Position numbers and translations under genes: made by a program. Positions 5,990-7,643 of a stretch of 7,643 nucleotides of DNA are shown one piece after another; positions within the stretch are counted from its first letter, which is position 1; each line of letters opens with the position of its first letter. The stretch is from assembly GCA_002839205.1 (NCBI GenBank), contig PGXP01000075.1, forward strand, positions 1 to 7,643. Reading direction: 5' to 3'. This DNA is from Spirochaetae bacterium HGW-Spirochaetae-9 (lineage in GTDB: Bacteria > Spirochaetota > Spirochaetia > Treponematales > Rectinemataceae). The notes beneath the pieces were generated by a model. The model was not told the origin of the DNA. It saw nothing but the letters and a program-made list of their open reading frames with translations, and did no database searches.

Positions 5990-6436
5990 TCAGGGCTTGA
6001 GGATATCGAGTACTTCCTGCTCTGTCGAAGCCGTGAGTATGGCCTGGCGCTTTTCTTCGCTCCTGAAGAGCATGCTCACCTCGGCCAGAAACTGAAGGTG
6101 GGGGCCGGTCTTTTCTGGTGGGGAGAGCGTCATTATGTAAATCTTGCATCCCTTGTGGTCCAGGGCTTCGAAATCCACTTCCTTTTCGGAAACGCCTACA
6201 CAGGCAACGAGCTCCGAGACGGCAGAAGTCTTCCCATGGGGAATAGCTATACCGTGCTTCATGCCCGTGCTCATCCTGTTCTCCCGCTCGAGCACCGAAG
6301 CCTTGGCGGCTTCCCTATCCTTCACCTTGCCGCTTTTCATCGCTATGTCGATGAGCTCATCGATGATCTCATCCTTCGTTACGCCGGAGAGATGAAGCGC
6401 TATCATGTCGGTATTGAGTACTGTCATTAGATCCAT
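5990..6436 (-). CDS. ptsN: PTS EIIA domain protein, Ntr/fructose type (PtsN-like)
   Basis: Single-domain phosphocarrier of the phosphotransferase system. In characterised bacteria PtsN proteins take phosphate from a PTS chain and act mainly by protein-protein regulation rather than sugar uptake. The 148-residue protein covers the whole PTS_EIIA type-2 domain. The phosphorylated histidine is His67 in GIAIPHGKTSAV (62-73), and the second conserved histidine is His113 in TGPHLQFLAEV. No EIIB, EIIC or HPr domain is attached or adjacent, so a regulatory role is inferred, as proposed for the incomplete PTS of treponemes. The ATG at 6436 has no clear ribosome site and lies about 2 nt past the predicted transcription start; the ATG three codons on (6427) is the alternative. 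It starts 64 bp after the symporter-like gene but seems to have its own promoter, and it ends in the stem-loop shared with groES. Confidence 0.9.
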   Translation of the reverse strand: MDLMTVLNTDMIALHLSGVTKDEIIDELIDIAMKSGKVKDREAAKASVLERENRMSTGMKHGIAIPHGKTSAVSELVACVGVSEKEVDFEALDHKGCKIYIMTLSPPEKTGPHLQFLAEVSMLFRSEEKRQAILTASTEQEVLDILKP

Positions 6437-6444
6437 ATTTCTGA

Positions 6445-6473
6445 ATAGTAGAGTGGCGAATGTGGATCGTCAA
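6445..6473 (-). promoter_or_regulatory. Predicted promoter of the ptsN-like gene
   Basis: On the minus strand, TTGACG (6473-6468) and TACTAT (6450-6445) are 17 bp apart, matching the sigma70 consensus at 5 of 6 and 4 of 6 positions. Transcription would start near 6438, only about 2 nt before the annotated ATG. No terminator is evident between this promoter and the upstream gene, so read-through is also possible. Confidence 0.6.
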
Positions 6474-6500
6474 GCCTAAAGGCGCTTCAAGCCCGACGAA

Positions 6501-7643
6501 TCAGATAAAATGCCGCAGGTCCTTGGGATCGAGGGGCACAAGTCGAGGAGAAGCCAGGGCTTGAGCCAGGCCCATCCACAGAGCATCGATGAGGGCTGCC
6601 TCCATCGCCAGAATCATGGCGACAGGTACCATCACCAGGTAGCCGTTTTCAAAGCCCCTCCCGAAAAGGCCGCAGCTCAAAGTCAGCACGACAATAGGTC
6701 CTGCATCCAAAGACATGCTGGCCACAATCGTCGCCGCAGGTATGAGCAAGGCGATGAGGAAGAGGCTTGGCAGGGAAATCGTCAACTGGGAATAGGAAGA
6801 AAGGATGATAACAAAGGCAAGCGCTGCGATGAAAGCCGTACCCATCCTGCCGAAGATGAGAGTCGATGGCATGATCACGGCGTTGTAGCGACGCTTTATC
6901 CCTATATTCTCCCTTGCCAGGCGAATTGCCGAACCCGAGGAGAATCGCAGATTCCCAGACATAAAAGCGGCGAGGACTGCAGGAATGTTGGAAAAAATGA
7001 GAGGGAAGGGGTTCTTTCGCCCATTTATGAGGAAGACGACGAGAGGGATCACCACAGCGATGAGTCCAAACGAAGCCACAGCCACGATGAAGAGGAAAGA
7101 AGAGTAAATTCCCCCCTCGGTCGAGGCGGAAACCACATGGAAGGCTCGGGCAGATATAGGAATGAGAAGAATGCCCACAATTTCCGTTATAAACACATTT
7201 ATCGTATGGAGAATTCTGGACAGCGAATCGAGAAGGTTTGCGACAGGCCGGGCTGCTATCGGGTCGTGGGCCATCGCCAGGCCGACCGACAATGCGAAGA
7301 TGAGGGCTGGAACAATCAAGCCCCCAGGGGAGAGAAGGACCGCCGCCATGCTCCGTGGAAAAATCTCCAGAAATCCGTTCCCAATTTCCTGAACCAATGA
7401 AGATGAAGTGTCCGATAAAAGCGGAACGCGGACTGGGAGTGCCAGGAGGGCGGCCACGATACCCACTATTCCACCTGCAAGGAGCGATGTAAGGGAAAAC
7501 AGCAGACTTCTGGCCTGAATGCGCCAGTATTTTTTTTCCTCATACAGCTTCACCACGGCAAGCGGAAAATTGACACAGAGCAGAAAGCCGAAGACATACC
7601 AGCCTATTCGCAATGAAATTTCGGCGAGGGAAGCCAAGGCTCC
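6501..7643 (-). CDS. Divergent dicarboxylate/amino acid:cation symporter-like membrane protein (5' partial)
   Basis: Polytopic inner-membrane protein resembling the DAACS (GltP/SLC1, SDF) family. At least 378 residues are visible from a TTG at 7637, but the frame stays open to the window edge, so the true start is probably outside. Eight or more hydrophobic segments are seen, with family-like landmarks in order: a helix ending in LLIPISARAFHVV (157-169), a serine-rich reentrant-loop region SGNLRFSSGSAIRLARENIG (227-246), a TM7-like GRMGTAFIAALAF (263-275) and an HP2-like SLDAGPIVVLTLSCG (309-323). The canonical NMDGT motif is GRMGT here, and the TM8 D-R-x-x-D positions appear hydrophobic (VPVAMILAMEAAL). 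Usual sodium and amino-acid ligands are therefore missing and the substrate is unknown. ptsN follows on the same strand after 64 bp. The family call is by pattern only; a membrane protein of unknown function is the fallback. Confidence 0.7.
   Translation of the reverse strand, partial: GALASLAEISLRIGWYVFGFLLCVNFPLAVVKLYEEKKYWRIQARSLLFSLTSLLAGGIVGIVAALLALPVRVPLLSDTSSSLVQEIGNGFLEIFPRSMAAVLLSPGGLIVPALIFALSVGLAMAHDPIAARPVANLLDSLSRILHTINVFITEIVGILLIPISARAFHVVSASTEGGIYSSFLFIVAVASFGLIAVVIPLVVFLINGRKNPFPLIFSNIPAVLAAFMSGNLRFSSGSAIRLARENIGIKRRYNAVIMPSTLIFGRMGTAFIAALAFVIILSSYSQLTISLPSLFLIALLIPAATIVASMSLDAGPIVVLTLSCGLFGRGFENGYLVMVPVAMILAMEAALIDALWMGLAQALASPRLVPLDPKDLRHFI

Noticed and set aside
6471..6493. 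Repeated CAAGCC and a partial hairpin after the symporter-like gene as a terminator
   Set aside because: The pairing is short and interrupted, there is no U tract, and part of it overlaps the ptsN -35, so a terminator cannot be supported.
6510..7400. Plus-strand open frame of 296 codons
   Set aside because: It is antisense to the symporter-like gene. The translation is very rich in Arg, His, Glu and Gln, as expected from the reverse complement of hydrophobic codons, and shows no motif.
1..7643. CRISPR arrays, tRNA or rRNA genes, insertion sequences, riboswitches, phage or defence genes
   Set aside because: No regularly spaced repeats, transposase-like frames, terminal inverted repeats or structured RNA were seen; intergenic gaps are all under 150 bp and the genes are housekeeping or transport types.

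Overview
The window reads as ordinary chromosomal DNA of a moderately GC-rich bacterium, most likely a spirochaete (Spirochaetota). I infer this from three things. The enoyl reductase is a FabV/TER protein that closely resembles, from memory, the Treponema denticola trans-2-enoyl-CoA reductase. The GroES is 88 residues long and stands alone without groEL. A lone EIIA of the Ntr/fructose type fits the incomplete, regulatory PTS known from treponemes. None of these is proof, and no search was possible.

Layout, right to left, because all genes but one are on the minus strand. At 7643-6501 is a divergent dicarboxylate/amino-acid:cation symporter-like membrane protein whose start runs off the window. 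At 6436-5990 is a PTS EIIA (ptsN-like) gene with its own promoter. At 5631-5897, on the plus strand, is groES with a clear sigma70-type promoter. groES and ptsN converge on one perfect 16-bp stem-loop at 5930-5965. At 5480-4155 is a short sodium:solute symporter (SSS), transcribed divergently from groES. After a 145-bp spacer carrying two inverted repeats comes a fatty-acid elongation operon: fabH (4009-3032), fabF (3013-1754), fabZ (1683-1264) and fabV (1267-65). The last 64 bases (1-64) hold nothing I can support.

The four fab genes give most of a type II fatty acid synthase cycle. FabH primes with acyl-CoA plus malonyl-ACP, FabF condenses in later rounds, FabZ dehydrates the 3-hydroxyacyl-ACP, and FabV reduces the enoyl-ACP with NADH. 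The ketoreductase (FabG), malonyl transacylase (FabD) and acyl carrier protein are not in the window and must be encoded elsewhere. fabZ and fabV overlap by an ATGA, and fabH-fabF are 18 bp apart, so the set is probably co-transcribed. The paired TTGTCA/TGACAA half-sites upstream of fabH are the best candidate for an operator. I found no clearly new biological system; the items most worth a second look are that operator, the symporter-like protein without the usual binding residues, and the near-leaderless ptsN transcript.
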